From: Desulfobacteraceae bacterium
GTDB lineage: Bacteria > Desulfobacterota > Desulfobacteria > Desulfobacterales > Desulfobacteraceae
Assembly (NCBI GenBank): GCA_003354055.1
Contig: PIVQ01000551.1
Coordinates: forward strand, 1 to 5,095
Length of the DNA: 5,095 nucleotides
Direction: 5' to 3'
How positions within the stretch are numbered: the first letter of the stretch is position 1; every line of letters starts with the position of its first letter. Below the pieces are notes generated by a model. It made no database searches and was not told the DNA's origin. It saw only the letters and a program-made list of their open reading frames with translations. Position numbers and translations under genes: made by a program. Shown one piece after another: positions 4,641 through 5,095 of this stretch.

Positions 4641-5095
4641 ATGATTAAAATTATAGACAATGATGAAGAAGATTGTTCAACTAATTTTTTAGTTTATAAT
4701 GTTCAAACAAATATTATTAATGCTTTACGAAGAACTATGATTGCTAATTTAAAAAATCATGCATTTAATGAAAAAAATACTATTATTGGTAAAAATACAT
4801 CTCTTCTTCATAATGAAATTGTTAGACATCGTCTTTCATTAGTTCCTTTAAATACTTCTACTTGTTTAAAAGTAGAATTAAATATCTCAAACACAAATGA
4901 AGAAATCTTAAATGTTTATTCTAATGATATTCAAATCATTGAGGGTGAAGGTGAAATCGCACAAGATATTCTTTTATATAAATTAAAACAAGGTGAAGAA
5001 ATTAATTTAAATGCTACAAGTAATTTAAATTCTGGTAAAGAAGGTGGAACTATTTATAAACCAATTATTACTTCATTCTTCAAAATTATTAAACA
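4641..5095 (+). CDS. RPB3: DNA-directed RNA polymerase II-like subunit 3 (RPB3), C-terminus beyond window
   Basis: The 151 codons present match the N-terminal part of the Rpb3/RpoA (D subunit) family, which dimerises with Rpb11 to nucleate polymerase assembly. Visible signatures are NALRRTMIA (27-35), the dimerisation helix at the start of the fold, and NTSLLHNEIVRHRLSLVPL (52-70), the hallmark of Rpb3 rather than Rpb11. LLYKLKQGEEINLNATSN and a following GKE match the conserved return strand of the dimerisation domain, after the inserted domain. The zinc or iron-sulphur cysteine cluster of many Rpb3/D subunits is absent: only C12 and C75 are seen. The frame is open at the right edge, so a fused Rpb11 part, as in the Mimivirus 3/11 subunit, cannot be judged. 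With its early promoter it would help build the viral transcription machinery. The family is secure; the exact subunit name is nearly so. Confidence 0.92.
   Translation, partial: MIKIIDNDEEDCSTNFLVYNVQTNIINALRRTMIANLKNHAFNEKNTIIGKNTSLLHNEIVRHRLSLVPLNTSTCLKVELNISNTNEEILNVYSNDIQIIEGEGEIAQDILLYKLKQGEEINLNATSNLNSGKEGGTIYKPIITSFFKIIK

Overview
The window looks like a piece of a giant-virus genome (Nucleocytoviricota, most likely a relative of the mimiviruses in Imitervirales). The evidence is as follows. The DNA is extremely AT-rich. Genes are packed with gaps of about 27 to 107 bases. There is no bacterial ribosome-binding-site pattern. Three exact copies of AAAATTGA, the early promoter motif known from Mimivirus and Cafeteria roenbergensis virus, lie just upstream of start codons. 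Hairpins follow the genes, as in the mimiviral 'hairpin rule' for transcript 3' ends. The partial gene at the right edge is a virus-encoded RNA polymerase II-like subunit 3. The host and exact lineage cannot be read from the window.

Layout: a partial minus-strand gene of unknown function (1-707) carries a basic Pro/Lys linker and a DPKTGKPI-type motif. It is separated by an AT-only divergent spacer (708-801) from a large plus-strand gene for a fibre-like, beta-rich, probably virion-surface protein (802-2415). Everything downstream is on the plus strand: a 165-residue protein with an F-box-like N-terminus and Gly/Asn-rich C-terminal repeats (2443-2940), a J-domain protein (3043-3858), a small coiled-coil basic protein (3916-4302), a 51-residue protein in its own promoter/hairpin cassette (4378-4533), and the RPB3-like RNA polymerase subunit (4641 to the right edge).

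The genes do not look like a single operon. Each seems to be its own transcription unit: promoter, short AT-rich leader, ORF, then a hairpin, with one unit's 3' hairpin touching or enclosing the next unit's promoter. By promoter motif, the 165-residue protein, the 51-residue protein and RPB3 would be expressed early. The fibre-like gene lacks the early motif, as expected for a late structural gene. No RNA genes, CRISPR arrays or insertion sequences were seen, and no intergenic stretch exceeds about 110 bases. I do not see a clear undescribed defence or mobile system. The most unusual items are the extended 26-base early promoter, the repeat-hairpin-repeat element at 2940-3018, the five-residue periodicity and phage-like module in the fibre protein, and the unrecognised small proteins.
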